64,000 nucleotides of DNA from Austropuccinia psidii (Eukaryota > Basidiomycota > Pucciniomycetes > Pucciniales > Sphaerophragmiaceae). The stretch lies in assembly GCA_023105745.1 (NCBI GenBank), contig JALGQZ010000005.1:66419019-66483018 (forward strand), written 5' to 3'. Positions within the stretch are counted from its first letter, which is position 1. Each line of letters starts with the position of its first letter. Positions 32,766 to 45,226 of this stretch are shown piece after piece. The position numbers and the translations under genes were made by a program. The notes under the pieces were generated by a model. It did no database searches. It was not told the origin of the DNA and saw only the letters and a program-made list of their open reading frames with translations.

Positions 32766-34003
32766 CTCCGCCCACAATAGGAACACAAGCACTCTTTCAA
32801 TATTCTTTTTTCTCATAGAACATCAAATGGTGCTTTTTATTAAAGAGGGAAGAATGGGGCTTGTCCCTTTTCCAAACCCTGAAATTCTTCTTATTATTAC
32901 TGGAGCTTGAAGAAATTTCAGTATGAGAAGAACTTGACTTTGAGGCTTCAGTCTTCTTTTCTTAAAAATGATTCTTCTCCTTCTGCCTCTCATTGTATCT
33001 GATATCAGGTTCAAGGATAATGTTCATTAAGTCTTGAAGAGAATCGACAATTAAAGGATGGCAGGCCAATTAATCCAGAATAATTGAGTCCAATAGCTTC
33101 CTATCATGATTCATATAAGCACTTTCACCCTGTTTTCTAACCTTTGACACCAGACTCCTGAAATTAGAAATTTATGATGATACATGTCCACCATCTTTCA
33201 TTCTAAAGACATCCAGCTCTGATTCAGCTCTTCTGACTGCATTTGGGTCTCCAAATAAGGTGACAAGCTGGGATATATAAATTACCAAATTATTGAGAAG
33301 GTATACTGGGTCTTGATTGGTGAAATTTGAAATATAGGGCTCAATCCATTTTGAAGCCTGCCAATGAGAAATGAAGTGGCATAAAACAATTTCTCCCTTT
33401 CTTAAGAGAGTTTTTCCTGATAATTATGGAATATGAGCTGGCAGGACTGGATAAAAGTTCTGCCTTTGAAGGGTTGAGTCCCATAAAATCAGTCTGGTGC
33501 TTTCATAGAGGGTGTATTAAAGCTTCAGAAGATAAAGCAGCTTGAAGATTGGCCATAATTTGGTTCATTTGTTGCATCATTGACAATAAGGATGGTTCAG
33601 ACTGATGAGAGGCAGGCTGATTACACTGGGATATAGTTGGCCCTCCAGTACCTTGAGATTCCCCCACAGGAGCAGGAGCAGCCTCAGTACTAATAGACTC
33701 TTCCTCTTCCATAGAATTCTCCTCCTCCTCTACATCATCTTCACCAAGACCAGGGAGAGTGGTTTTTGAAATTTGTGGAAAGGCACCAACTACTCCTGAG
33801 AATGAATTTGATCTTCTTGGCCCTCTTCCTTCCTTACTAAAAGGTGCATCTCCTTCCATGAATGGTCCTCTGTCTAAATGGGCCCTCAGTTGAGGAACTT
33901 CTGGGGTTCCATCAAGAGGAGCTCTTGGAGTTGGAGTAAAAACCTCTTGAGCTCTAGCGTTGGATCTTGGATGTCTTGCCAGAGGTGAGTGTTTGACAGG
34001 CAT
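32766..34003 (-). pseudogene. Gag, second family
   Basis: The 5' part (33503-34003, 166 residues, starting MPVKHSPLARHPRSNA) is basic/proline-rich, then has an acidic block (EDDVEEEENSMEEEE), a Gly/Ser linker and MMQQMNQIMANLQAAL. It stops after SSEALIHPL. Downstream the capsid core is broken into short frames, and a half zinc knuckle (CLCSYCG) is readable near 32780. ATG 34003 follows the leader and is the natural start. The capsid function is inferred from position and composition. Confidence 0.75.
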
Positions 34004-34672
34004 GTTTTAAGAATAGAGAAAAGTGAAATGAATATGAGTCAAAATCTGAATGTGAAAACTTGAGGAAATTAAAATTTGAAGTGCTTGAAGTCAAAATAAA
34101 AATTAAATATCTTGAAGAAAAAGAAGAATAAATAGTCTCTTGAGGTCAATAAATCAATAAATGATTCTTGAGGAATTAAATCAATAAGTCTTGAAGAAAA
34201 TCAATCAAACAAATCCATTAAATTAAAATGTATTACTGAAGAAAATCAATCAATGAATCTTCCAGTCAATCAAATTCTTGGGGTCAAAAAAAATTATATG
34301 TAAAATCAAAATAAAAATCTTTCTGTGAATCAAAATCATTGAATAATATTCCAAAAGGAATATTGATGAATGAAGATTTGTCTATGAAATAAAATTTTAA
34401 TCAATCTGAAAATGAAAATCAAATGAAATAAATATGACTAAAAATGGTCAGCCAAAAGCCTTTAACAGAAGAAAAAATGCATGATAAAGATTGAAGAAAT
34501 TAACAAAGAGAAAATCAATTTTCTATAATGAGAGAGTTATTGAAAATTTAGATAATTGAAGAAAACATCATTGAAGTCATAAAAGTGTCATAATTGATGA
34601 ATGGATGATTTTGGAGATAAAAAATTGAAATAATAAGGAAGGAAATAATAAACTATGGGCTAATTAATATAA
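34004..34672 (-). other. Leader of second-family element
   Basis: An AT-rich region full of short variants of AATCAATCAATAAATC and TTGAAGAAAATCAATC, read on the plus strand. No gene. The LTR-proximal bases do not include the GCCAGGCCCCCA motif, so the primer differs from that of copies 1-3. Confidence 0.6.
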
Positions 34673-36213
34673 TGTCACCAGGGCTCTTGGGGAAAGAAGA
34701 GTTGTCTGGAAATCATGATTCAAGAACTCACTTGGAGGGTTCCAAAAGGATGAAGAAATAACCAAAGATTAAAATTCTTTAAAAAAGATTAATAGCAATA
34801 CAAAGATTCCAGAGATAAGAAAACAAGCTAGAGGCCAAAGGACAATGTTCCAATGACATGAATACTCAGTTTACTTTTTCAACCTGCCAGAAAAAACAAT
34901 AGAATTAGTAAGGAATGTGACCACCAGTATCCACTAACAGGTGAAGAAGAAGGCGCAAATGACTGAATTATGAAGATCAATCTTCACTTTCAAGAAATAG
35001 AAAAAAATAAGTCCAATAGATTAATTAACTGGGGAGAAAGCTCCCAGGGGTGAAAAGGTGGCCATTATATGTGAAAAGTTGAAATACTGATCCAGTTGGG
35101 TTGATAGCCCAGCTGTATTGACGTTTTTGACGTAATGAAGATCTGGCCAACTTGAGAGCTGAACTGTGTGTCTTGAATTCCCACAGGGGAGAATGAATTG
35201 ACCCAAAAGGTCTGATAACATACAGGCAGCCTTAATACAGCCTGTATGGACAAATTGATCTACAAAAGGAGTGCTGGAGCTCTTGATGCCTTGACAGCTG
35301 ATTTGATAAACAGCAGCCTCTTGAACATTCACTTGAATCATACTGGGCCAGTATTCCCTTGGGGTAAATACTGTTAAATTGAAATGACCAAGACTTGAAG
35401 GTACGGGTGATTGGATGTCCTCAAATGGTCTTCTGGATACCACTACAGATTTCAAGCTTTAGTGAATGGGACCTTCCTTCCAAATGGAATGATGGACTGT
35501 TTACTTCACATAAGAACAATAAATAAAGTCTTGAAAGAATCACCATTGAATTTCTGAGGAGAATTGGTATACAATGGTATATAATGGTATATAATACCAT
35601 TTGTGCCCTATTCTTGGCCCCTGCAGTTTTGGGCCCATTGATAAGGAACGGTTTCGCTTGTAATGAGGGGAAACCTTGCTGAAGGTGGCTGGTGGCCTCT
35701 GGTAGCTGCCAGAGACCACGACTTGATTTTTGAGTAGTATGTGCTAAAAAGGGTCATCCTTGAGGTTTTGGGTCATTTTGGTCCTTTGGGATTGGTGGGC
35801 CAGAGAGCTGGCCCCTTTTGGCATCATTAGATTTAGGCCGAAAGGGGCCTAAAAGGTCCCATTATTTATGGTCTATGGGACATAAATGGCCCAAAAAGGC
35901 CATCCAGGCCAAACCCCCTGATAAAGGTGTGTGGGACAAAGCCCCTGGACATGGTTGAAGGGGTCATAGGTCCGTGGAATGCTGAGAAGACCCCCAAGAC
36001 CCAATTTCAGTGAGATTTCCTGGGGGAAAGTAATTATGCAAATCGCAACAGAGACTATTTGATACAGGATATGGCCTGAAGTCATAAGGGGCCAGGACAT
36101 GTGGGTGTGGTCCAAAGGTAACTTCAAACCCTCACAAGCCAATTGGCCATAAATTGATTCTGGCTAGAATTTCCTTTAAACAAAAATTGGGGTTTTTTCA
36201 CATAGTTGTTACA
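34673..36213 (-). repeat. 5' LTR of second-family element
   Basis: A 1541-bp LTR from TGTCACCAGG (34673) to GTTGTTACA (36213) on the plus strand. The 36213 end is one base away from the TGACA seen in the 3' LTR. It is complete, unlike the split 3' LTR, and defines where the 26059-28137 insertion lies. Confidence 0.9.
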
Positions 36214-36489
36214 ATATGCAAGTTTCAAATTATATTTGAAGCATTATGTAATACAATAAAAACTAAATTTATCTTAAAAAAAACTCCTTTTTTTCAGAAC
36301 TGATGTATTTCAAAGCAGAATTTTTTTTTTGAAAACTTCGAATACTATTTCAATCAAACTTCTACCAAAAACATGTTTGAATTCTCTTATTCTTAAAATA
36401 AATTCTCAAATTATTTTTATATAGCTCGCCTTTTCAATAAATGGATTAAGTGAAATTTCTGTTTTTCATGATCTATTTGATTAATGTAG

Positions 36490-36850
36490 GAGAAAAGAAT
36501 ACCTCTATCCCCTTTTTAACCCAAATCACCAATGAGCTGCATAGTTGGTGGGATTACAGGGGTGCCATTATTTTCCTGTTTCCAAATTCTTGATTGAAAG
36601 AGGCACAGCCATAATTAATGGTGCCTGGAAGGAGTCAAAAAATTCAAAATGAAAATATTATCAGAATAACTAATTGCAAAGAATATGATACAGCTAATAT
36701 AAAATGATATTCTCAGATTTTTATTTACCTTCCACAATTAATTGAATTAAAATCAAGTTCCATCCCTTTTTATTTACATAGGAGTTCCACTTATCATTTT
36801 GTGGGGCTAAAATCATTATATGTGCACCATCAATGGCACTAAGAGTACAT
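36490..36850 (-). pseudogene. PIF/Harbinger transposase remnant 2
   Basis: On the minus strand: LSAIDGAHIMILAPQN (36800-36840), then WNSYVNKKGWNLILIQLIVEG, an intron-like gap, and a degraded tail with LIGDLG at about 36517-36533, matching the GDSGY position. It aligns with remnant 1 (GSIDGKHIPL...SSYAN...GLNSLIVQFIVDG), so the two are copies of one family. Ser-to-Leu and a stop follow the second Asp. No terminal repeats were found. Confidence 0.6.
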
Positions 36851-38983
36851 TTAAGTCCTCAATGTCTACTTGATTAAGTATTTATTTTATGCAATGCTCA
36901 TGATTAACCAGATTTGGCTATTTAGATTGAAAAAATCAATATTTATAAGCCAATAATTTATGAAATACACTAAAATAAGTACTAAATCATGTACTTTGAG
37001 GAGGATTAAATCTTCCATTTTTTGACAAATCCCATAAGAAGTCAGCTTCCCAAAAATGAAGAGTAAAACCAGAGTCACAAAGGTCAATCCATGAACTAAT
37101 ATATATAGTGTTATACCCACTTGACATTGAACAGAAATTTGATACCACTATCCATTGAAATTATTTTTAAGACTTGTACTTGATTGATATTGAAATCAGT
37201 AAAGCTAGGTGGGACCTAGTAAAAGAGAGATTAAGAATTACCCTGTATCAATCACTTTAATTTTAAAAAAGGACCTAGAAATGGTGAGGATTCAATATGA
37301 TTATATGTTTGTTTACAGGCTGAATAAGCTTTAAAATGGTTCTCCAAATCCAAAATTGAGAATAAAATGAGGTAAAATGAGAACTATTCATGGTTCTTGA
37401 AAAATATAATTTTTTGTTTACATCCATGAGTAATTTTAGTGCTAAAGAACCTGGAGATTGTTTTGAAATAGTTTTTCAAGAGGTTTGGAAAAGTGATTTA
37501 TCATAAAAAAAACACAAAACAAACCAATTTTATTCATAACCTTCCTTGAAGCCAAATCAAAAACAGCTCCTAAGCAAGTGCTAAGACTATTAAGGCTATG
37601 TTGAATTGATAACAGAACTATTAAACGTATAAAAATTTGACTTTTGTTTTTGATATCAACCTGATTTTCACTAGTTATTTGTGAAAATATTAACACTTTA
37701 GCAATGTTTAAAACCTTTGAAATTTCAGAAGAATTAGGTAAATTATTATCTTATCTATCAAACTCTTATTAAGAACAAAATCTTCCAAGTATTATTCATT
37801 CTTTCACAGAACTTTTCATCTTTCAGCACATAGGGGACTTATATATCAAAAACTGAATCAATTGGGAAACTATATTAGAAGAAGTTATTAAATACAAAAT
37901 AGGTTTCATTTTGGGTCTTTCTGAAATGCAAAAATTACTTTTCTTATACAATTAAGCTAAATACACATTAAAATAAACTCTCTTACAGTAAATGTTTTAA
38001 TATTTTGAAACGCTTCAGTGATCTTGATTGAATACCGCAAGCTATGATAAAGTTCAACTTCAAACCTTGATACTATTTAAGACAATTAATGATGTTAGTC
38101 TGAGTATTAAATGCAAAAAAAATTATCTTGCTGAAAGTTTAAGTTTTCATGCATTCTAAACATGTTTTGATATTTTATTTAATTTTGATAACAATAGTGT
38201 TTTGGAAAATATCCCATTATCATTTCACCTTTTCATAATATGATATTCATCAATAAATTAATTCTTACAAAAAGGTCCAGGTAGAAAAGCCTTAACCAAT
38301 GCATAATACTGTTTTTTCTTTTGTAGAAATATTTACATCAAACAAAACACATTATACATATACTTGAGGGGGGTTCTCAAACATATTTTGATTAATTAAA
38401 TGAAGCTTTACATAATTGTACTTATTTGATTCCTTTTACTCAAGATTCAAAAGATAGAACTTAAGGGTAAAATATGTTTTATTAAAAAAAGAAAAATGGC
38501 TTGAAGAAATTCAACTTTTTTGATTTTCTTGAAATCAATCATAAATATTAATAATAAAGGAAGTCAGTTTGAGAAATTAATTTATTTATTTCCCCAATTT
38601 TAGAATTCTTAGAAATATATTTACTTATTATAGAGCTCTTATTATTAGCTTGTTGAAATTTTACTCTTGATTATATTTTTTCTTAATTTGTGTGATGGAA
38701 AGAATCTACTAAAATTGAAGAAAATATGAGTATAAAGGTAAAAAAACTGAACAAAGATAAGACATATCCTTCTCATGAATGATTAAAAATGAAGCTTATT
38801 TGAAATATCTCTTAATCATGTAGTTAATATATAAAGTGGTCATCTCTTCTTATAAAACCTTTAATAGCTCCTATCAAGTCATAGACTCCACACATATTTC
38901 TTAAAGTTGAATTAAGAAATTCATTGAAGGACTATTTTCAAACCCCAAAAAAAGATTTTTAATATCTTATGAGCTTTTTTGGG
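36851..38983. other. AT-rich sequence, no recognisable gene
   Basis: The open frames here (36887-37120 and 37442-37696, both minus) are hydrophobic or AT-biased without motifs. Some may be decayed N-terminal Harbinger sequence. The stretch ends at the LTR of Gypsy copy 3. Confidence 0.5.
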
Positions 38984-39586
38984 TATCAAACTGATTCCAT
39001 GAAAAAGGTATTATGATATTATATACAGCTTTGACTATGACAGCAACATGGTAAATAATAATAAATAATAGGTTGATAAGCAATGTTGGAGCTTTACTAT
39101 GAGTTTATAGTGGTGATGAGTGCTTCAAAAATCCCCAAGTGCAATGATTATCAACTTCTTTACTAAAATAAGCAGTACAATACTTAACACCAATGTATAA
39201 CCTGGTTATTTTCCAAGATTATAACATCTTTGGATGGTTGTACTAAATAGGAGCTTAAGAGCAGGATGGAAATTCTCATTTTGTCAGAGAAAAGGCCTTT
39301 TTTTATCCTGAAATTGGGTTGAAAGGGCCTCTTCACCTGTTCATATAAGACGAGTGAAGAATTTCCACTTCCAAGGACTGCCTTGTGGCTTTACACAGCC
39401 TGTAAAGCCTATGTTTGGATCAGATGTGGCTTTGAAACCATATCTGGGAAGATTTCACCAATACAGGGTGAAATATCTCTTTTGTGGACCTCATAGCCTT
39501 TTTCTGATATGTATGATCCATTAAATTTTGTACACAACCTGTATGGCCACCCAATACTGGAATAAATATCAGGTATTGAAGGATAA
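38984..39586 (-). repeat. 3' LTR of copy 3, piece a
   Basis: Starts TATCAAACTGATTCCATG, aligning with TGTTAGGCTGACTCTATG at 62094, and follows the copy 3 5' LTR (GGCAGAGAAAAGGC-like region, the hairpin at 39421-39446) until the solo LTR interrupts it after GATAA. Confidence 0.85.
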
Positions 39587-40979
39587 TGTCAGGATGAGCC
39601 TATGAAGAAGTAGTAATAATAGTATTTGAAAATTGAACTATGACTATGAAACACATAATTTATAATAAGAATGGTTTTATATGGTGATATAAGGGCTTTA
39701 CTACTGTGGAATAGTGGAGGTGAGCACTGCTGAAAGCCCTGGGTGCAATCTTACAAGTTGGATTACTATAATAAGAGCTAAAATACTTAATATTTAGAGT
39801 ATAAATTATTGCTTTACATGAGTAAAGAAGTTTTGACAGATTTACTATATAGGAATTCAAGAGCAGGATGGGGATTCCTTTTCTGGCAGAGAAAAGGCCT
39901 CCATTTATCCTGAAATGGGGTGGAAAGGTCCTCTAGACCATCCACATAGAGGAAGTGAAGATTTTTCACTTCTGAGTTCTGGCTTGCAGCTTGCGCAAGG
40001 CCTGTATACTCTTTATTGGGCTCAGATGTGGTTTTGAAATCACATCTGGGCAGTTTTCCTCAATAAAGGGTGAAAATTGTCAACTGGGCACCACACATCC
40101 CTCTTCTGACATTTATGACACATAGAATGCTGTACAGAACCTGTATGGGACCCCATCATTGAATGAACTATCAGGATTTGAAGTATGAAAAATCTTCTTT
40201 GTCTATTTGACACCTCATAATGAAGGTTATGGGCAAGTATCCCACAGTGAAGTTGTATTGGCCCAAATGCGGGTTTTTCACCTTCAAACTGCCATAACTT
40301 TGTCATTTTCAAACTATTGAGCAGCCCTTGTTGAGATCTACACAATTGGACCTCATTTTCTATAGGTATCATTAAATATAGCAAAGTTATGCCATTTTTA
40401 ATTTTAGTCATCCAGATATATGATTTTCTCAAAATATGTATGGAACTTGTTTTCCCCATAACCTTTTTTGTAGATGGGATATGGGAAAATAAATGGCACC
40501 ATTACATAGCCCTGATTGTTCCGTTTGCAACATGACCCTAGTTTAGGTATCTCACACTAAAAATGTAGAAGTTAGATGAGAGGTGAATATTTTCTTCACC
40601 CTTATTTGACCTTATTTTGGCCACAGCTTCTGTAGTTTTGGTTCCAGCTCAGTTTGGCAAGTACCATTGTATAGCCATGATTTAGAGATTCCATTTGAAT
40701 ACCTGTTTGCTGGGGTTAAGCCTCTTCCTCTGGATTTCAGATGGGAGGTGAAAATTAAGGTTTATGCTTGGCAACTTCTTTGAGCAGGAATAATCTTGTT
40801 ACTATTTGTCCTATGAATATGGGACTATTATTTTTGAAAAGGGGTGAGTTTCCTCTTTTTTTTCATACTTTTTGAGCTGGTTTGGTTCAGCTCCATGTTT
40901 TGGTGGTATTTTGCTCTACCATTGGTTTATGGTATTTGGCTGTTGTCCTTGTGCTCTGGTTTTGACTCACAGGTGGACA
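39587..40979 (-). repeat. Solo LTR with perfect GATAA target duplication
   Basis: A 1393-bp LTR of the copy 1-3 family (TGTCAGGATG...GGTGGACA) without an interior. It is flanked on both sides by GATAA (39582-39586 and 40980-40984). It lies inside the copy 3 3' LTR. Solo LTRs arise by recombination between the two LTRs of one element. Open frames such as 40040-40459 are LTR noise. Confidence 0.92.
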
Positions 40980-41278
40980 GATAAACTGGCTCTGTTGCAG
41001 AATTGACAACTAATATTCAAGGATATGGAATAATATCCCACAGTATTGGGATTTTGACCATAAAGCTTCTATGACTCTATCTGGTTTTAAGATAATGAGC
41101 TCACAATTGGTTCATTGTGTATCCCTGGATAGGTTCTAAAAATGGTATCTCCTTTGGTGTGGGTAAAATTTGATATGGCAAAGCTATACCAATTTTGATT
41201 TCCATTATTCAGATATAGATTTTTCTTAAATACTGGATGAATTTTGTTGACTCCATAACTCTTGTTATAGATTAGTTA
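40980..41278 (-). repeat. 3' LTR of copy 3, piece b
   Basis: This sequence continues copy 3 LTR piece a, resuming at the GATAA duplication, and matches the 62690-63000 region of the 5' LTR (GGTTTTGACC-like, ACAATGGTATCTC). It ends at AGTTA, where copy 2 is inserted. Confidence 0.85.
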
Positions 41279-42692
41279 TATCAGGCTGAGTCTATGATAA
41301 AGCATTAAGGATGGTATTTACAACTATAACTATGACTATGAAATGGATAATTATACAAAAAATGGTTTTAAATAATAATAAAAAGGGCTTTACTATTGTA
41401 AAATAGTGGTGATCATTCCTGCAGAAAGCCACGGGTGAGGTCTTACCACTTGGAACACTATAATAAGAGCTAAAATACTCAGTATTTAAAGTATAATTGA
41501 TTTTTTTCTGAGAGTATATCTTTTTTTGACAGTTTTACTACATAGGAACTCAAAAGCAGGATGAAGATTCCTTTTCTGGCAGAGAAAAGGCCTACTTTTA
41601 TCCTGAAATGGGGTGGAAAGGTCCTCTAGACCATCCATGTAGAGGAAGTGAATATTTTTCACTTTAGATTACTGGCTTGTGGTTTGCACAAGACCTGTAT
41701 TATCTGTATTGGGCTCAGATGTGGTTTGGAAACCTCATCTGGGATTTTTCCCCAATACAGGGTGAAAAATTTCATCTGGGGATTACACAGCCCTCTTGTG
41801 ACATGTATGACATGTAGAATTCTGTAAAGAACCTGTATGGTACCCCAGTATTGGATGAACTATGAGGTATTGAAGTATAAAAAAGCTTCTTTGTCTATTT
41901 GACACCTCATAATCATAGTTGTGGGATAGTATCCAACAGTAAAGGTGTATTGGCCAAACTGTGGGATTTTAACGTTGAAAATGCTATAGCTTTGTCAGGT
42001 TTTGAGATATTGAGCTCAAACGTTGGTTGATTGTGTAGCCCTAGATGAGAACCACACAATAGTACCTCACTTAGTATGGGTAAAATTCAATATGGAAAAG
42101 TAATGCCATGTTCAATTTCTGTTATCTAGATATATGATTTTCTCAAAATCTGTATGGAACTTCTTTTCCCCATAGCTTTTCTTCTAGATGAGATATGGGG
42201 AAATGGATGACACCATCAAATAGCCCTTATTGTGCTATTTTCAAAATGACCCCACTTTAGGTATCTCATACTAAAACCATAGAAGCTAGATGAGAGGTGA
42301 ATATTTTCTTCACCCTTGTATGACCCTACTTTGGCCATAAGTTCTGTAGTTTTGGTGCTAGCTCAGTTTGGCTAGTATTGTTTGACATCCCTGAATTAGA
42401 GCTTTGATTTGAGTACCCATTTGCTGGGGTTAAGCCTTTTACTCTGGATTTCAGGTGAAAGTGAAAATGAAGGTTTATGCTCATCAACTTCTTTGATCAG
42501 GAATAACTTTGTTATTCTTTGTTTCATGATGATGGGACTTGTATATTTGGAAAAAGGTGAGCTTTCACTTTTTTTTGATTCTTTTTGAGCTGGTTTGGCT
42601 CAGTTACATGTTTTGGTGGTATTTTGCTCTACCATTGGTTTATGGCTTTTGGCTGTCATGCTTGTGCTCTGTTTTTGAGTCACAAACTGAAA
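41279..42692 (-). repeat. 3' LTR of copy 2
   Basis: Starts TATCAGGCTGAGTC (consensus TGTTAGG with a change) and ends CACAAACTGAAA (consensus CACAGGCTGACA with changes). The interior polypurine tract follows at 42693. Hairpin inner arms are at 41716-41741. Confidence 0.92.
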
Positions 42693-42716
42693 TACCCTCC
42701 CTCTAAAAAAGGCTCA

Positions 42717-43196
42717 TCATTTATGAGACTTTTCAGCCCTCCTAGAGGGTCTGAATATTCTCAGGTGAAGGTTACCATCTGTTATGGCAATTTCTTCCAG
42801 CCATTTATCTTTATCTGCTGTTTGGTTCTTGAATCTGACCAAATATTGTCTCAGGTCTTTACCATAGAGTCTGATCTTCCTGGCCTTGATGATCTTTTTC
42901 ACAAAGCCAGGGGAGTATTCCACTTCCACTATGTCTTGTGGAGTTTAGTTCTTGTTCCTGGAGGGGAACCTATCCTCTCCTTCCTGGAAGTAGGGTTTGA
43001 CCAAAATTACTGAGAATACTGGGTTTTTCCTAGAAAATTTCTCTGTAAGTCTAACCTCCACTTTATACTTCCCTATCAATTTTATGATATTGAAGGGTCC
43101 CAAAAATGAGTCTCTCATTCTCTTTGGTCCCTTAAGGTTATTAAAGTTGAGTTTAGATACTAATACTTGGTCCCCTCCTTTGAAGTTTGATTCCAT
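42717..43196 (-). pseudogene. Integrase GPY region and chromodomain, copy 2
   Basis: 42945-43196 gives GDQVLVSKLNFNNLKGPK, DSFLGPFNIIKLIG and EKFSRKNPVFSVILVKPYF, the integrase C-terminal region. 42717-42929 gives VKKIIKARKIRLYGKDLRQY and KWLEEIAITDG, the chromodomain. One stop, TAG in place of an ordinary codon near 42945, lies between them. Copy 2 keeps KPYF where copy 1 has the TAA at 1298. Confidence 0.85.
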
Positions 43197-43469
43197 GTGT
43201 GTTTTGTCATACCTCTGTTGGTTGTATTCTTTAGCTTCAGCTATGCACTTAGAAGATGTATCACATTCTCTCTTTCACATGCAATGGAAGTCCTTGGCTG
43301 TGGGATGGATAGTCAGAAGATTTTTCTTCAAGTGATCCACAGGCAATAGGGGGTCCCACCCATTTTCTACCAGTGAGGGTGATTTCCCTGTGGTAGAGTG
43401 CTGAATGATGTTTTAAGCCAGTTGGACTGCTGGTTGAAGTGTGATACAGTTATGGGTGTATCCTTCATA

Positions 43470-44314
43470 TTACCTATATTCCATGCCATATGCACAGAAT
43501 CTTCTTCTGATGTCCCCCATTTTCTGGATCATCCTTTCAGCTAAACCATCTGTCTGTGGATGGTAAGCTGTAGAAAATGCAAATTTTGTTCCAAGAATGT
43601 CATAAAAGTTGGTCCAAAATTCTGATGTGAATTTTGGGTCCCTATCACTAATGATGATTTTGGGGACTCCACATGTGGATATTATGTTATTCCAGAATAA
43701 CAGGGCTGTATCCATAGCTGTATCTTCCTTGTGACATGGTAGGAACCTTACACTTTCACTGTACCTATCAAATATGATTAGGCAAGCATTGAGGTTTTCC
43801 TTGCCTGCTGGGACTAGTCCTATGACCCAGTCCATGTTGATGAGCTCCCATGGGTGTTTGAGTTCTTCTATGTGTTGAAGCAGCCCATATCTCTTCCCAT
43901 TTTTTCTCTTTGCCTTCTGGAATATTTCACAAGTGTTGATGTATTCACTCAATACTTGTTCCCATTGGAGCCACCAAGCTGTACTTGCTACCCTCTCTTT
44001 GAACCTGTCTTCACTCATGTTTCCCATGTAGGGGCAGTCATGGCATTCTTCTAGGATCAGGGAGATGTGGGACCTATCTATCACCTTGAGGGCACTAGTA
44101 TGCCTCTCTCTGTGATAGAGTAGTCCATATATAAGGAAACATTTATTGTCTTATAGTCCCTCAACCAGGGCTCCTCTGACTGGGATTCCAATTCTGGGCT
44201 TCTGTACTTCTGTTCAAGGAGCTGTAATATTATGATACACTGTTTGTGCTTGGAATAAGTTTTATTGACTGAACTGAAAAATTCATTATGCACTTCTGAG
44301 GAGCTTATTCCCAA
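43470..44314 (-). pseudogene. Integrase zinc-binding and catalytic core, copy 2
   Basis: 44081-44314 holds the segment before the zinc domain. 43470-44084 holds the HHCC region ([16 protein letters not shown], then CEIFQ, in which the second Cys is Phe) and the DDE core: Asp in NMDWVIGL, Asp in IISDRDPKF, and Glu in GLAERMIQ, with DX35E spacing kept. Stops after GMEYR interrupt the remainder. Metal binding by the N-terminal domain should be impaired. Confidence 0.9.
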
Positions 44315-44323
44315 GATTTAAAC

Positions 44324-45210
44324 TTATGTCCATTCTGGTTCAGTGTTACCACTGTCTGAGGTACCAGATTCTGGTGCCCATTCAGAAAATCTGAAGTTTT
44401 TTCTCCTGTCTATTTCCATGAAATGGATAGGAATCTTGTAAACTACTTCAGGGTCATAAGCTGTGTTGCTTTTGACATTGTCCAGTGGCCATCTACTGAG
44501 GCCATCTTCATTGCCATGGCTTTTTCCTTCTTTGTATATAATCTTCATGTTATCTCTATGCTCCTGGATAGCTATTTGCCACCTCAACATGTGTCTATTT
44601 GTAGTCTTCAGGTTAATTAAAGACTTCAAGGATGTGCAGTCTGTGTATACTTTAAATACTGCACCCTCCAAGTAATAATGGAGTTTTTCTAGAGTCCATA
44701 CTGAGCATAAGTACTTAGTCTGAGTGGCTCCATACCTGGATTCAGAATCTTTCAATTGCCTGTAGATGTAGCATATTACCCCCTCCATTGGTTCACCATC
44801 CCCAATTTGTCTTTGGTGAAGGGCTGCTCTTAGGCCTTGACTACAAGTTGCATCTATACATAACTTGAATGGTAGTTCAAAGTCAGGTAATATGAGAACA
44901 GGTGCATTAGTGAGTTGATATTTGATCCTCTCATATGCATCCCTCTTTTCCTTAGTAACTTGAAAAACTACATCTTTAGAACATAACCTTTATAGACTAC
45001 TAGTTATGTGGGCAAAGTTTTTGATGTGGTTTCTGTAGTAGCTAGAAAACCCAAGGAAAGATTGAATCTCTTTGATGTTCTTTGGTACTAGCTTTTGCAG
45101 TATTGCTGCTACTTTGTTCTGATCTATGGTCAGGCTAAGGCCTGAGACTTTATGTCCTAGTGCCAATACTTCTTGTTGGCCAAAATTACACTTCTTAAGT
45201 GAAATTTTCA
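44324..45210 (-). pseudogene. RT thumb and RNase H, copy 2
   Basis: 44324-44788 carries GVICYIYRQLKDSESRYGA, TKYLCSVWTLEKLHYYLEG and VYTDCTSLKSL, then [19 protein letters not shown], which retains the LSRWP block that is deleted in copy 1. The usual E of TECLC is K here. Upstream, to 45210, short frames continue into the RT thumb (QQEVLALGHKVSG, FLGFSSYYRNHIK) with stops. Confidence 0.85.
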
Positions 45211-45226
45211 GATTAATTGGTTTGCA

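Larger units (their letters stand above)
24631..36213 (-). mobile_element. Second-family Ty3/Gypsy chromovirus, degenerate
   Basis: Seen: related LTRs at 24631-28290 (split) and 34673-36213 flank an interior coding, on the minus strand, gag, protease, RT, RNase H, integrase and chromodomain. All are broken by stops and frameshifts. LTR ends are TGTCACAACC/GGTGACA type. Flanking 5-mers ATATT (24626-24630) and ATATG (36214-36218) differ at one base and are consistent with a target duplication. The protein motifs (LIDSGATNS, MPFGLSNDPASFQN, YLDD) differ from copies 1-3, so this is a separate family. The 3' LTR contains a 2.1-kb insertion. Confidence 0.9.

Noticed and set aside
40040..40459. 139-residue minus-strand frame, and similar frames at 292-561, 8241-8432 and 49854-50096
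   Set aside because: All lie inside LTRs and differ between LTR copies by stops and shifts; no protein signal beyond shared LTR descent.
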